From Bacillota bacterium (GTDB lineage Bacteria > Bacillota > Clostridia > Oscillospirales > Oscillospiraceae): a stretch of DNA of 64,000 bases. The notes beneath the pieces are model-generated. The model did not search any database. It was given only the letters and a program-made list of their open reading frames with translations, and was not told the origin of the DNA. Shown here piece by piece: positions 40,847 through 49,844 of this stretch. The DNA is taken from NCBI GenBank assembly GCA_023402075.1, contig JAEXCS010000028.1, forward strand, positions 1-64,000. Reading direction: 5' to 3'. The position numbers were made by a program, and so were the translations under genes. Numbering within the stretch: position 1 is the stretch's first letter; every line of letters begins with the position of its first letter.

Positions 40847-41959
40847 TCAGCACGTCCTTTCCGGAATTTTTCCGGCATAGCCAAGGCCGGGCACATTTTT
40901 GGTGGAAAGCAGGTGGCTTGCGCCCACCTTATCCAGCATCTCTTCGTGAGTCTTCACACTGTACACCCATTTGTTGAGGAAATCCTGGAAGGTTTCGGGA
41001 ACGGCAGTGCCGTCCTCCGCGCCCTTGGCGGCGGCAGCGGCCCGTGCGGCAGCATCGGCGGCCTTTGCGTCGCCGGGGGCCTTGGCAGCGGCCTTCTGGG
41101 CTTTTTCGGCGGCTTTGGCAAGCTGGCGCTTGGCGTCGTCCGCGTCCTGATATTTAGAGGCCTTGTCATACTCCGTCATGGCTTTGCCGTCCACGTCGTA
41201 ATACCCGTAGCACTGGGCGGGCCATGCGCCGTGGGGCGCGTGAACCACCGCGTCCACGCACATGCCGAAAATGCGGGTCAGCGTGGGATCCCGGCGAATA
41301 AACTCGTCGGAAACCAGCTCTTCACAGGTGACAATGGTCCGCTTGGCGGCCACGGCAATGTCCACATCGTGGAATTCGTCGCCCTCAATGATGCAGGTTC
41401 CGTCGGGAGAGGCCTTCTGCACATGGATCACGGCGCAGTCCAGCTTGGGCACCGGCACGGCAATTACCTTTTCGCCGGGATTGAAGGGATTGTCCACGTA
41501 GACAAACTTCTCGTTGTCCACCGAGTCCATTTTTGCCCGCTCCTCGCGGCTGATGCCCCAGTGCTCTGTCAGTCCGGAGCCGTTCATCAGGCGCACGGGC
41601 AGGAAGGGAAGCCCCAAAGAGGCGGCGTGAAGCTGAAGCATCAGGACGTCCTGAGAATAGTCCTCAAAGGTCAGCTTGCCCGCCTCAATGGCGGCGCGAA
41701 AGCGGCGGGATACGTTGGTATAGCCGGAGTTGGCGGTATAGCAGTTGATATATGCCTTTACCCGGCCCTCGCCGATCATCATGTCCCAGTCACCGCCCGC
41801 AGGGCCACCCCATGCGGTGAAATCCTTCTGCCCCTGACGCAGGATTTCATGCACGGCGGCATAGGGCTTGCGGTTTGTGGTAAAACCGCCAAAGCAGATG
41901 GTGTCTCCGCTCTTCACATACCGGGCTACGGCTTCGGAGAGCGTGCAAACTTTTCCCAT
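40847..41959 (-). CDS. gctA: Glutaconate CoA-transferase subunit A, with Ala/Lys insertion
   Basis: Alpha subunit, 370 residues where the Acidaminococcus protein is about 320. Strong family segments are GDTICFGGFTTNRKPYAAVH, WGGPAGGDWDMMIGEGRVKA, YINCYTANSGYTNVSRRFRA and VPVPKLDCAVIH. Between residues about 272 and 318 lies a low-complexity insert rich in Ala, Lys and Asp (QLAKAAEKAQKAAAKA...), predicted helical. The normal C-terminus FQDFLNKWVYS...VPGLGY resumes after it. The frame is intact. ATG at 41959 with GTGGAGG; the frame before it is inside the promoter. Partner of GctB. Confidence 0.96.
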   Translation of the reverse strand: MGKVCTLSEAVARYVKSGDTICFGGFTTNRKPYAAVHEILRQGQKDFTAWGGPAGGDWDMMIGEGRVKAYINCYTANSGYTNVSRRFRAAIEAGKLTFEDYSQDVLMLQLHAASLGLPFLPVRLMNGSGLTEHWGISREERAKMDSVDNEKFVYVDNPFNPGEKVIAVPVPKLDCAVIHVQKASPDGTCIIEGDEFHDVDIAVAAKRTIVTCEELVSDEFIRRDPTLTRIFGMCVDAVVHAPHGAWPAQCYGYYDVDGKAMTEYDKASKYQDADDAKRQLAKAAEKAQKAAAKAPGDAKAADAAARAAAAAKGAEDGTAVPETFQDFLNKWVYSVKTHEEMLDKVGASHLLSTKNVPGLGYAGKIPERTC

Positions 41960-42039
41960 TACGATTGCCTCCACATCTTGATAGTTTTTCTGTCTGAATG
42001 ACACAAAAAAGCTTGTATTTTCATAGGGAATCATATATC

Positions 42040-42067
42040 ATAGTACCATATGTTAAACCTCTGTAAA
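42040..42067 (-). promoter_or_regulatory. Promoter of gctAB
   Basis: Minus strand TTTACA (42067-42062), 16-base spacer ending CATATGG (extended -10), TACTAT (42045-42040). The CATATGG plus -35 layout is the same as at the hgdCAB promoter. Confidence 0.72.
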
Positions 42068-42154
42068 GGAACATTTGCGCGAAAAAATTAGCGTATATTG
42101 TTTTACTGCCTGATTTTGCGTGGTTGCAGGCGGAGAGGAAAGGAGGATTCCGAC

Positions 42155-43006
42155 GTGCAGGTACAACCGTTTTATTTAAAAATGAGCCGGGATAACTCCT
42201 GGTATATGGACCGCCCGCATTTTCATGAGAGTGTGGAATTTCTGATGCCCGTCTCCCGGGGCGGGGAGATGTTTGTAGAGAATCAGGTTTATTCTCTGCA
42301 CCCGGAGGCCTTGTTTATTCTGCCGGATGCCACACTGCACAAAACTTTGGCCGCGGAGCCTTATGAGCGCTATGTGCTCCACGTGCCCATTCCCACGCTT
42401 CATGCCATCTCCACGCCGAAGACGGACCTTTACCGCAGGGTGCAGGAGGCCGAGCGGATGGTGGAGACGGGAAACCGATACAACGAGCTGCTGTCCCTTT
42501 TGAAGCGGCTGGACTGGGAACAGGGGCGCAAAAATGCGGGCTTCGGTTCTGATTTAAACCAGATGCTGCTTTTGTCGGAATTCTTGCTTCAGGCGCTGTC
42601 CATGGCGCCGGTGCGCCAGTGGGCGGACGAGCTGTGTCAGGTAGAGCGCCCCTCTGATCCCGGCAGCCGGGAGGGCGCGCTGCAAATCAGCGCGGTGCTG
42701 GAATATTTGCAGGAGCATCTAGCAGAAAAGCTGACGCTGGAGCGGGTGGCTTCGGAATTTTTTATCAGCAAATATTACCTGAGTCATTGCTTTAAGGAGG
42801 CCACGGGCTTCAGCGTCATGGAATATGTCATCAATACCCGCATCCTTCGGGCCCGCCGCCTGTTGCAGGACGGATACCGGGTGCAGACCGCGGGGGAGAT
42901 GGTAGGATTTCAGAGCAACGAGCATTTTATCCGCACCTTTACGTCCCTGACGGGGCTGCCGCCCAAGCAGTATGCGAAGCGGTTCAGTCAGGGAGAACGA
43001 AAGTAA
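42155..43006 (+). CDS. AraC-family regulator, probable regulator of the glutamate cluster
   Basis: A 283-residue regulator. The N-terminal cupin-like part has RPHFHESVEFLMPVSRGGEM (about 20-100). The C-terminal AraC module, about 185-280, has two helix-turn-helices: LTLERVASEFFISKYYLSHC and AGEMVGFQSNEHFIRTFTSL. Start GTG at 42155 with AAAGGAGG. It lies between divergent gctAB and downstream hgdH, so it is the best candidate to control the (R)-2-hydroxyglutarate genes; the ligand is unknown. A hairpin follows the stop. Confidence 0.88.
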   Translation: MQVQPFYLKMSRDNSWYMDRPHFHESVEFLMPVSRGGEMFVENQVYSLHPEALFILPDATLHKTLAAEPYERYVLHVPIPTLHAISTPKTDLYRRVQEAERMVETGNRYNELLSLLKRLDWEQGRKNAGFGSDLNQMLLLSEFLLQALSMAPVRQWADELCQVERPSDPGSREGALQISAVLEYLQEHLAEKLTLERVASEFFISKYYLSHCFKEATGFSVMEYVINTRILRARRLLQDGYRVQTAGEMVGFQSNEHFIRTFTSLTGLPPKQYAKRFSQGERK

Positions 43007-43042
43007 ATTCGTTTTTCTCCACAAGCACAATATATATCAATG

Positions 43043-43086
43043 AATTCTCTGTATTTCCTATATTTGTGGGAAATGCAGAGAATTTT
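43043..43086 (+). terminator. Terminator-like hairpin after the AraC gene
   Basis: AATTCTCTGtATTTCC (43043-43058) pairs with GGAAATgCAGAGAATT (43069-43084), ending TTTT. Confidence 0.7.
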
Positions 43087-43171
43087 GCTCTACAAAATGA
43101 CGAAAAGGGACTTGGAAACCCGTCGGAAATGACGGAAATAATTAATAATTAAAAATACATTGCAGGAATAC

Positions 43172-43200
43172 TTGCAAAATTAAAAAGAGTAGGCTATGAT
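43172..43200 (+). promoter_or_regulatory. Promoter of hgdH
   Basis: TTGCAA (43172-43177), 17-base spacer, TATGAT (43195-43200). The transcript would start near 43207, leaving a 77-base leader. Confidence 0.7.
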
Positions 43201-43283
43201 AATACTACGTGATATATAAAATCGGAAGCGGACAAAACAATCTGCCGCTTCCGAAAAAATGGATTTTTGGAGGAACGCAAGTC

Positions 43284-44252
43284 ATGAAATACAAGGCTTA
43301 TTACACCAACAAGCTCAGCGATGTGGCGACCCAAATCTTCAACAATAACGACGTGGAGGTAAAGGTCGCAAGCGGCCTGGACGAGGAGACCTATCTCCGG
43401 GAGCTGAAGGAGTATCAGCCCGATGTGATTATGTGCCGCACCGAACCGGTGACCGCCGCCATGATCGATGCCTGTTCCAACCTGAAGGGCATCGGCAAGC
43501 AGGGCGCAGGGCTGGATAATATTGACCTTGACTACGCCACATCAAAAAAGATTCAGGTGGTGTTTGCTCCTTCCGGCAATGCAAACGCGGTGGCGGAGCA
43601 TGCCGTGATGCTTTTGATGATGACCGCCCGGCGGTTCAACTATGTGGATAAGCAGTTCCGCAGCGGCAATTTCTATGTGCGCATGGGCCTTGAAAACACC
43701 GTGGAGGTGGAAGGAAAGACCTTGGGCCTTTTGGGCTGCGGCAGAATTGCAAAGATTTTTGCAGACAAGTGCATCAATGGCCTTGGGATGAAGGTCATCG
43801 GTTATGATCCCTATGTCACCAAGGAACAGTTGGGCGGCCTTCCCATCGAGCTGAAGGACAATGCCGACGAAATCTGGAAGACTGCCGACTTTGTTTCCAT
43901 CCACCTGCCCCTGATGCCCTCTACGGAGAAAACCGTGGGCATGGAGCAGTTTAAAATGATGAAGCCCCGCGCCATTTTCCTGAACGTGGCCCGCGGTGGT
44001 CTGATTTACGAGGAAGAAATGGTAGAGGCCCTGAAGACCGGCGTGCTGTTTGGCGCGGGTCTGGATGTGTTTGAGCCGGAGCCGCTGAGTGAAAACAGCC
44101 GCCAGATGCTGGACATGGACAACGTGGTTCTCACGCCCCACACCGCGGCCTCCACGGAGGAGTCCGTGATCAACTGCTGTACCTCCTGCGCCACCGATCT
44201 TGTCAACCTGTGCCATGGGCGGCCTCCGGTCTGCCCCGCCAACAAGATCTGA
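43284..44252 (+). CDS. hgdH: D-2-hydroxyacid dehydrogenase, probable (R)-2-hydroxyglutarate dehydrogenase
   Basis: NAD-dependent D-isomer 2-hydroxyacid dehydrogenase, 322 residues. It has a substrate-domain start KYKAYYTNKLSDVATQ, Rossmann motif LGLLGCGRIAKIFADKC (near 153), catalytic arginine in LNVARGGLIYEEE, glutamate in LDVFEPEPL and histidine in VLTPHTAAS. Next to gct and hgd genes, it most likely reduces 2-oxoglutarate to (R)-2-hydroxyglutarate, the first committed step. ATG at 43284 with TTGGAGGAACG. It has its own promoter and terminator. The substrate is inferred from context. Confidence 0.9.
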   Translation: MKYKAYYTNKLSDVATQIFNNNDVEVKVASGLDEETYLRELKEYQPDVIMCRTEPVTAAMIDACSNLKGIGKQGAGLDNIDLDYATSKKIQVVFAPSGNANAVAEHAVMLLMMTARRFNYVDKQFRSGNFYVRMGLENTVEVEGKTLGLLGCGRIAKIFADKCINGLGMKVIGYDPYVTKEQLGGLPIELKDNADEIWKTADFVSIHLPLMPSTEKTVGMEQFKMMKPRAIFLNVARGGLIYEEEMVEALKTGVLFGAGLDVFEPEPLSENSRQMLDMDNVVLTPHTAASTEESVINCCTSCATDLVNLCHGRPPVCPANKI

Positions 44253-44298
44253 GGCAATTTCGGGGGGCGCGGCGCCCGAGCCGCGCCGACCCAATTTC

Positions 44299-44341
44299 CC
44301 GGCCGCCTGCTGAAATTGCTTTCGGCTGGCGGTCGGTTTTT
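44299..44341 (+). terminator. Terminator of hgdH
   Basis: CCGGCCGCC (44299-44307) pairs with GGCGGTCGG (44328-44336, one G-U), followed by five T. Confidence 0.78.
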
Positions 44342-44363
44342 ACCCGGAGAAAGGTGCAGCTGG

Positions 44364-44388
44364 GTCAATTAATTTGACAATCTGTCAA
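44364..44388 (+). promoter_or_regulatory. Triple GTCAA/TTGAC boxes upstream of the hgdCAB promoter
   Basis: GTCAA (44364-44368), TTGACA (44374-44379) and TGTCAA (44383-44388) form two overlapping palindromes, one with 5-base and one with 3-base spacing, about 85 bases before the -35. They look like an activator or repressor site. The rest of 44389-44471 shows nothing further. Confidence 0.55.
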
Positions 44389-44471
44389 TTTTTTTGGTTT
44401 GAACTGGGCAAAATTGTGAGAGCAGACGAATCAAAAAGCAATATATGCTAATTTTTTAACGCGCGGCAGTA

Positions 44472-44499
44472 TTTACAATTTGCCCCCATATGGTATTCT
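44472..44499 (+). promoter_or_regulatory. Promoter of hgdCAB-gcd
   Basis: TTTACA (44472-44477), 16-base spacer ending CATATGG, TATTCT (44494-44499). The leader to hgdC is about 120 bases. Confidence 0.72.
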
Positions 44500-44626
44500 A
44501 AGGCTGTGGAATCATCAAAAAAACACCTGTTTCAAAGGATTTTCGCGGGTTTTAAAGGGATGCGTTCCAAAGAGCGGGGGAAAACACGGGGTTGCGTTCC
44601 CTGCCGCCCCAAAGGAGGCTGCTTTT

Positions 44627-45412
44627 ATGAGTGAGATTTATACAATGGGCATTGACGTGGGGTCCACCGCCTCCAAATGCGTGATTATGAGAGATGGGAA
44701 GGACATCGTGGCCAAGTCTCTTGTAAGCGTGGGCGCGGGTACCAGCGGACCCAGCCGCGCCATCGCGGAGGTGCTGGAAGCCGCGGGGATGAAGAAAGAG
44801 GACATGGCCTTCATTCTGGCCACCGGCTATGGCCGCAACTCTCTGGACGATGTGGCGGACCACCAGATGAGCGAGTTGAGCTGCCACGCCAAGGGTGCAT
44901 TTTTTCTCTTTCCGCAGGTTCATACTGTCATTGATATCGGCGGGCAGGACGTGAAGGTGCTGGAAATTGAAAACGGCGTGATGGTAAATTTCGCCATGAA
45001 CGATAAGTGCGCTGCCGGTACAGGCCGGTTTCTGGACGTGATGGCCCGGGTGCTGGAGGTAAAGGTAGAGGATCTTGCGACCCTTGGCGCCCAGTCCACC
45101 AAAAACGTGGAGATCAGCTCCACCTGCACCGTATTCGCCGAGAGCGAGGTAATCAGCCAATTGGCTAAGGGCAGCGACAAAAAGGATATCATCAACGGTA
45201 TCCACAAGTCCGTGGCCTCACGGGTGGTGGGGCTTGCCAAGCGCATCGGCGTGCGGGACGAAGTGGTGATGACCGGCGGTGTCGCGCAGAACGGAGGGAT
45301 TGTCTCCGCCTTGCAGGAGGTGTTGGGCCATCCCATTCTCACTTCGCCCCTGACCCAGTACAACGGCGCGCTGGGCGCGGCGCTGTATGCCTGGCAGAAG
45401 GCTTCCAAATAA
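44627..45412 (+). CDS. hgdC: (R)-2-hydroxyglutaryl-CoA dehydratase activator (archerase)
   Basis: A 261-residue ATPase of the BadF/HgdC ASKHA fold: phosphate loops DVGSTASKCVI (near residue 10) and VIDIGGQDVKV (near 101), and TGGVAQNGGI near the end. The two cysteines that hold the dimer-bridging [4Fe-4S] cluster are at 128 (NDKCAAGTG) and 167 (STCTVF), one residue off the Acidaminococcus numbering. It injects an electron into HgdAB with ATP hydrolysis and is extremely oxygen-sensitive in known cases. ATG at 44627 with AAAGGAGGCTGC. Confidence 0.97.
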   Translation: MSEIYTMGIDVGSTASKCVIMRDGKDIVAKSLVSVGAGTSGPSRAIAEVLEAAGMKKEDMAFILATGYGRNSLDDVADHQMSELSCHAKGAFFLFPQVHTVIDIGGQDVKVLEIENGVMVNFAMNDKCAAGTGRFLDVMARVLEVKVEDLATLGAQSTKNVEISSTCTVFAESEVISQLAKGSDKKDIINGIHKSVASRVVGLAKRIGVRDEVVMTGGVAQNGGIVSALQEVLGHPILTSPLTQYNGALGAALYAWQKASK

Positions 45413-45517
45413 TTAGCAAGTGATCCCGAAAGGGGAACCACGCGCCCATCCCCTCCGGGACGCGGCGCAATATCAGGAAAAGAAACGCGAGCTTATTGAG
45501 AAACGGAGGATATATTC

Positions 45518-46801
45518 ATGGCTGAAAACGAAAAAACTACCGCAGCCGCCCCAGAGGCGGCTCCCGTAAAGAAGGCCCCCAAGCCGGCCAGCCCCGGCAC
45601 GCAGGCCCTTCGGGACGTGGTGAGCAAGGTGTATGCCGCTGCATGGGATGCCAAAAAGGCAGGCCGCCCCGTGGGCTGGTCTTCGTCCAAGTTCCCCTGC
45701 GAAATTGCCGAGGCGCTGGGTCTGGCAGTTGTCTATCCGGAGAATCAAGCCGCCGGTATCGGCGCCCAGCACGACGGGCAGCGGATGTGCGAGGCTGCGG
45801 AGTCTCTGGGCTATGACCCGGATATCTGCGGTTACGCCCGGATTTCCCTTGCCTATGCCGCCGGGGTGGAGACCACCAACGAGTCTCGCCGGGTTCCCAT
45901 GCCGGACTTTGTGCTTTGCTGCAACAACATCTGCAACTGCATGACCAAGTGGTACGAGAACATCGCCCGGATGCACAACATTCCCCTCATTATGATTGAC
46001 GTACCCTACAACAACGAGGTCACTGTCAGTGATTCTCAGGTGGCTTATATCCGCGGCCAGTTTGACGATGCCATCCGCCAGATGGAGAAAATTGCGGGGA
46101 CGAAGTTTGACGAGAAGAAGTTCGAGCAGGCCTGCGCCAATGCAAACCGCACCGCCAAGGCATGGCTGAAGGTGTGCGACTATTTGCAGTATAAGCCCTC
46201 TCCCATGAGCGGATTTGACCTGTTCAACCACATGGCGGACGTGGTGACCGCCCGCGGCAAGGTGGAGACGGCCGAGGCCTTTGAGCTGCTGGCCACCGAG
46301 CTGGAGGAGCACGTGAAAAACGGCACCACCACCGCGCCCTTCCCTGAGAAATACCGCATTATGTTTGAGGGCATCCCCTGCTGGCCCAACCTGAAAACCC
46401 TGTTTAAGCCCCTGAAGGCCAACGGTGTCAACGTCACCGCCGTGGTGTATGCCCCCGCCTTCGGCTTTGTGTACGACGGTCTGGACGACATGGCAAGAGC
46501 CTATTGCAAGGCGCCCAACAGCGTGTGCATCGAGCAGGGCGTGGATTGGCGCGAGGGCATCTGCCGGGACAACAAGGTCGATGGTGTGCTGGTCCACTAT
46601 AACCGCTCCTGCAAACCCTGGTCCGGCTACATGGCCGAGATGCAGCGCCGCTTCACAAAGGATCTGGGCGTTCCCTGCGCCGGATTCGACGGCGATCAGG
46701 CCGATCCCCGCAACTTCAACGAGGCCCAGTATGAAACCCGCGTGCAGGGTCTGGTGGAGGCCATGGAGGAGAACATGAAGCAGAAGGAGGCCAGGGCATG
46801 A
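45518..46801 (+). CDS. hgdA: (R)-2-hydroxyglutaryl-CoA dehydratase subunit alpha
   Basis: HgdA/FldB-type subunit, 427 residues. After an Ala/Pro/Lys-rich N-terminal tail (2-27, poorly conserved) come WSSSKFPCEIAEALGLAVVY and FVLCCNNICNCMTKWYENIA, cysteines expected to bind a [4Fe-4S] cluster. Later segments are MIDVPYNNE and VHYNRSCKPWSGYMAEMQRR. With HgdB it removes water from 2-hydroxyglutaryl-CoA by ketyl-radical chemistry. ATG with AAACGGAGGATAT; its stop overlaps hgdB by four bases. Confidence 0.96.
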   Translation: MAENEKTTAAAPEAAPVKKAPKPASPGTQALRDVVSKVYAAAWDAKKAGRPVGWSSSKFPCEIAEALGLAVVYPENQAAGIGAQHDGQRMCEAAESLGYDPDICGYARISLAYAAGVETTNESRRVPMPDFVLCCNNICNCMTKWYENIARMHNIPLIMIDVPYNNEVTVSDSQVAYIRGQFDDAIRQMEKIAGTKFDEKKFEQACANANRTAKAWLKVCDYLQYKPSPMSGFDLFNHMADVVTARGKVETAEAFELLATELEEHVKNGTTTAPFPEKYRIMFEGIPCWPNLKTLFKPLKANGVNVTAVVYAPAFGFVYDGLDDMARAYCKAPNSVCIEQGVDWREGICRDNKVDGVLVHYNRSCKPWSGYMAEMQRRFTKDLGVPCAGFDGDQADPRNFNEAQYETRVQGLVEAMEENMKQKEARA

Positions 46802-47940
46802 GCATCGAAGGAATTGTAAAGGAATTTACCGCCGTGGCGCAAAGCCCCAAGGAACAGCTTAAAAAGTACAAGGCGGAGGGCAAAAAGTGCATCGGCGTGA
46901 TGCCCTATTACGCGCCTGAGGAACTGGTGGCTGCCGCCGGGATGATGCCTTTCGGTCTGTGGGGCAGCAACGACAAGACTATTTCTCAGGCGAAGGAATA
47001 CTGCGCCACGTTTTACTGCACCATCGCCCAGCTAGACCTTGAAATGCTGCTGGACGGCACGCTGGATCTGCTGGACGGCGTGATTACCCCCACCATCTGC
47101 GACACGCTGCGCCCCATGAGCCAGAACATCCGCGTGGCTATGAGTGAGAAGCTGCCCTGCATTTTCCTGGCCCATCCCCAGAACCGCAGACCCGCCTACG
47201 GCAAGAAGTTCTGCATGGATCAGTATACCCACATTAAGACAGAGCTTGAGAAAATCTCCGGTGCCCCCATCACCGATGAAGCCCTGCGGGAGGCCATCAA
47301 GGTCTATAACCGCAGCCGCGCGGCCCGCCGGGAGTTTGTGAAGCTTGCAAGCGACCACTGCGACGTGATTACCCCTGTAATGCGCAGCGCCGTGCTGAAA
47401 GCCGCATGGTTTATGCCCAAAGCGGAGCACGCCGAAAAGCTGGAAGCCCTGAATGCAGAGCTGAAGGCCCTGCCCGCCAGCAACTGGAAGGGCGTAAAAG
47501 TGGTCACCTCCGGCATTGTCTGTGACAATCCCAAGCTGCTGGAGATTTTTGAGGAGAACAAGGTGGCCATTGCCGCCGACGATGTGGCCCACGAGTCCCG
47601 GGCCTTCCGGGTGGATGCACCCGAGACTGGCGACCCCATGGAAGCGCTGGCCCAGCAGTTCGCTGATCAGGATTTTGACGTGCTGCTCTACGATGAAAGC
47701 TCCAGCGAGAACCGCCGGGGCGAGCATGTGGTGAGACTGGTGAAAGAGAGCGGGGCCAAGGGTCTGGTGCTGTTTATGCAGCAGTTCTGCGACCCGGAGG
47801 AGATGGAGTATCCCGCCCTGAAAAAAGCACTGGACGAGGCCGGTATTCCCCATATCAAGCTGGGCGTGGACCAGCAGATGAGAGACTTCGGTCAGGCCCG
47901 CACCGCCATTCAGGCGTTTGCGGATGTGATTTCCCTGTGA
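46798..47940 (+). CDS. hgdB: (R)-2-hydroxyglutaryl-CoA dehydratase subunit beta
   Basis: Beta subunit, 380 residues, same length as known HgdB. Visible are KKCIGVMPYYAPEELVAAAG, the cysteine regions ATFYCTIAQLDLEMLLDG and VITPTICDTLRPMSQNIR, and LVLFMQQFCDPEEMEYPALK near the C-terminus. It holds the second [4Fe-4S] cluster of the dehydratase. Translation is coupled to hgdA by a four-base overlap. A strong stem-loop separates it from gcdA. Confidence 0.96.
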   Translation: MSIEGIVKEFTAVAQSPKEQLKKYKAEGKKCIGVMPYYAPEELVAAAGMMPFGLWGSNDKTISQAKEYCATFYCTIAQLDLEMLLDGTLDLLDGVITPTICDTLRPMSQNIRVAMSEKLPCIFLAHPQNRRPAYGKKFCMDQYTHIKTELEKISGAPITDEALREAIKVYNRSRAARREFVKLASDHCDVITPVMRSAVLKAAWFMPKAEHAEKLEALNAELKALPASNWKGVKVVTSGIVCDNPKLLEIFEENKVAIAADDVAHESRAFRVDAPETGDPMEALAQQFADQDFDVLLYDESSSENRRGEHVVRLVKESGAKGLVLFMQQFCDPEEMEYPALKKALDEAGIPHIKLGVDQQMRDFGQARTAIQAFADVISL

Positions 47941-47966
47941 GATAAAAAAATCAAAGCTTGAATTGC

Positions 47967-48004
47967 GCGGGACGGCCGATTGGCCGGACTGCCGTCCCGC
48001 TTTT
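47967..48004 (+). terminator. Stem-loop/partial terminator between hgdB and gcdA
   Basis: GCGGGACGGC (47967-47976) pairs with GCCGTCCCGC (47991-48000), with an inner GGCC/GGCC hairpin and four T. It may set the ratio of dehydratase to decarboxylase. Confidence 0.72.
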
Positions 48005-48041
48005 CCGGCCACGGCTAAATTACATGATAAGGTGGTACGAT

Positions 48042-49811
48042 ATGAGCGCATTTGGCTATTCCATGCCTTCCTATTTCCAGAACATGCCTCAGCTGGGAAC
48101 GCCGCTTCAAGCGGCAAACGAGGAAAACGAAAAGACCCTGCGGGAAGTCGAAGCCGCGTATAACGCTGAGGTAGAGGCCACTCTGGCCGCAGGACGCAGC
48201 GACGAGTCCCTCAACCAGGCCGGGCAGATGACCGCAACCCAGCGGGTGAACCTTCTGGTAGACGAGGGTACCTGGTGCCCGCTGGACAGCCTCTATAACC
48301 CCGGAGACAACAAGGACGGATCCACCGGCGTGCTGATCGGCATGGGCAAGATTCAGGACAAGTGGGCGGTGGTCATCGCCTCCGACAACAAGAAGCTGGC
48401 GGGTGCATGGGTTCCCGGTCAGGCTCTGAAGCTGACCCGGGCCACGGACATTGCCAAGATGCTTCGTATTCCTCTGGTTTACGTGCTCAACTGCTCGGGC
48501 GTGAAGCTGGATGAGCAGGAGAAGGTCTTCGCGGGCCGCGTCACCGGCGGCACTCCCTTCTATCGCCACGCCGAGCTGGAGCAGATGGGCATTCCTGTGC
48601 TGGTGGGTATTTACGGAACCAACCCCGCCGGCGGCGGCTATCACGCCGTCAGCCCCACCATCCTCATCGCCCATGAGAAGGCCAACATGGCCGTGGGCGG
48701 CGCAGGCATCGTGGGCGGCATGAATCCCAAGGGCTATGTGGACGAGGAAGCCGCCGAGGCTTTGATCGACGCCACCGTCAAGGCCGGAAAGATCGATCCT
48801 CCCGGCGCGGTGCACATTCACTTCGGCGAAACCGGCTTCTTCCGCGAGGTTTACTCCGGCGAAGAGGGCGTTTTGACCGCCATCAAGAAGTATATGGACG
48901 CCATCCCCGGCTACAACGAAAACTTCTTCCGGGTGGCGGACCCCATGGAGCCTGCGCATCAGGGCGAGGAGCTTTATACCCGCGTGCCCGCCAACCAGAA
49001 GCGCGCCTATGACATCCGGGAAGTGCTGGCCTGCGTGTTCGACAACAGCGAGTTTATGGAATTCAAGAAGGGCTATGGCCCCGAAATTGTCTGCGGCCTT
49101 GCCAGAATCAACGGCCTTCTCACCGGTGTGGTGGCAAACTATCAGGGCCTGATTCCCGGTTATCCCGAGTATCGGGAGGCTGGCTCTGTAGGCGTGGGCG
49201 GCAAGCTGTATCGTCAGGGCCTGATTAAGATGAGCGAGTTTGTCACTATGTGCGGACGGGACCGCCTGCCCATCGTGTGGATGCAGGATACCACCGGCAT
49301 CGACGTGGGTGACCCCGCTGAAAAGGCAGAGCTGCTGGGCCTTGGCCAGTCTTTGATTTACTCCATCCACAACGCGAAGGTTCCCCAGATGGAGATTACC
49401 CTGCGCAAGGGCACCGCTGCCGCCCACTATGTCATGGGTGGCCCCCAGGGCAACGCGCGCAACGTGTTCAGCATTGGTACGGCTGCCACCGAAATTTACG
49501 TGATGCACGGCGAAACCGCCGCTGCTGCCATGTATTCCCGCCGCCTTGTCAAGGACAAGAAAGAGGGCAAGGCCCTTCAGCCTACCATCGACAAGATGAA
49601 CGAGCTGATTCAGGAGTATACCGAAAAGTCCCGCCCCGCTTCCTGCGCCAAGGCCGGGCTGGTGGACGAGATCGTGGAAATGCCCAAGCTGCGCAACTAC
49701 ATCTGCGCATTCGTGGGCGCGGCCTATCAGAATCCGGAATCCATTTGCCCCTTCCACCACATGATGACGCCCAGAATTATCCGCGACTGGGACCGTTTGA
49801 TGAACAAATAA
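48042..49811 (+). CDS. gcdA: Glutaconyl-CoA decarboxylase subunit alpha (carboxyltransferase)
   Basis: Carboxyltransferase, 589 residues, matching Acidaminococcus GcdA (587). Conserved stretches are SMPSYFQNMPQLGTPL at the N-terminus, VVIASDNKKLAGAWVPGQA, LVYVLNCSGVKLDEQEK, IYGTNPAGGGYHAVSPT, WMQDTTGIDVGDPAEKAELL and ESICPFHHMMTPRIIRDWD at the C-terminus. It moves the carboxyl group from glutaconyl-CoA to biotin on GcdC. ATG at 48042 with AAGGTGG; an earlier frame covers the intergenic hairpin. Confidence 0.98.
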   Translation: MSAFGYSMPSYFQNMPQLGTPLQAANEENEKTLREVEAAYNAEVEATLAAGRSDESLNQAGQMTATQRVNLLVDEGTWCPLDSLYNPGDNKDGSTGVLIGMGKIQDKWAVVIASDNKKLAGAWVPGQALKLTRATDIAKMLRIPLVYVLNCSGVKLDEQEKVFAGRVTGGTPFYRHAELEQMGIPVLVGIYGTNPAGGGYHAVSPTILIAHEKANMAVGGAGIVGGMNPKGYVDEEAAEALIDATVKAGKIDPPGAVHIHFGETGFFREVYSGEEGVLTAIKKYMDAIPGYNENFFRVADPMEPAHQGEELYTRVPANQKRAYDIREVLACVFDNSEFMEFKKGYGPEIVCGLARINGLLTGVVANYQGLIPGYPEYREAGSVGVGGKLYRQGLIKMSEFVTMCGRDRLPIVWMQDTTGIDVGDPAEKAELLGLGQSLIYSIHNAKVPQMEITLRKGTAAAHYVMGGPQGNARNVFSIGTAATEIYVMHGETAAAAMYSRRLVKDKKEGKALQPTIDKMNELIQEYTEKSRPASCAKAGLVDEIVEMPKLRNYICAFVGAAYQNPESICPFHHMMTPRIIRDWDRLMNK

Positions 49812-49844
49812 GAAAGAGAAGCAGCCGCTTCTTGAGGTAAATGT

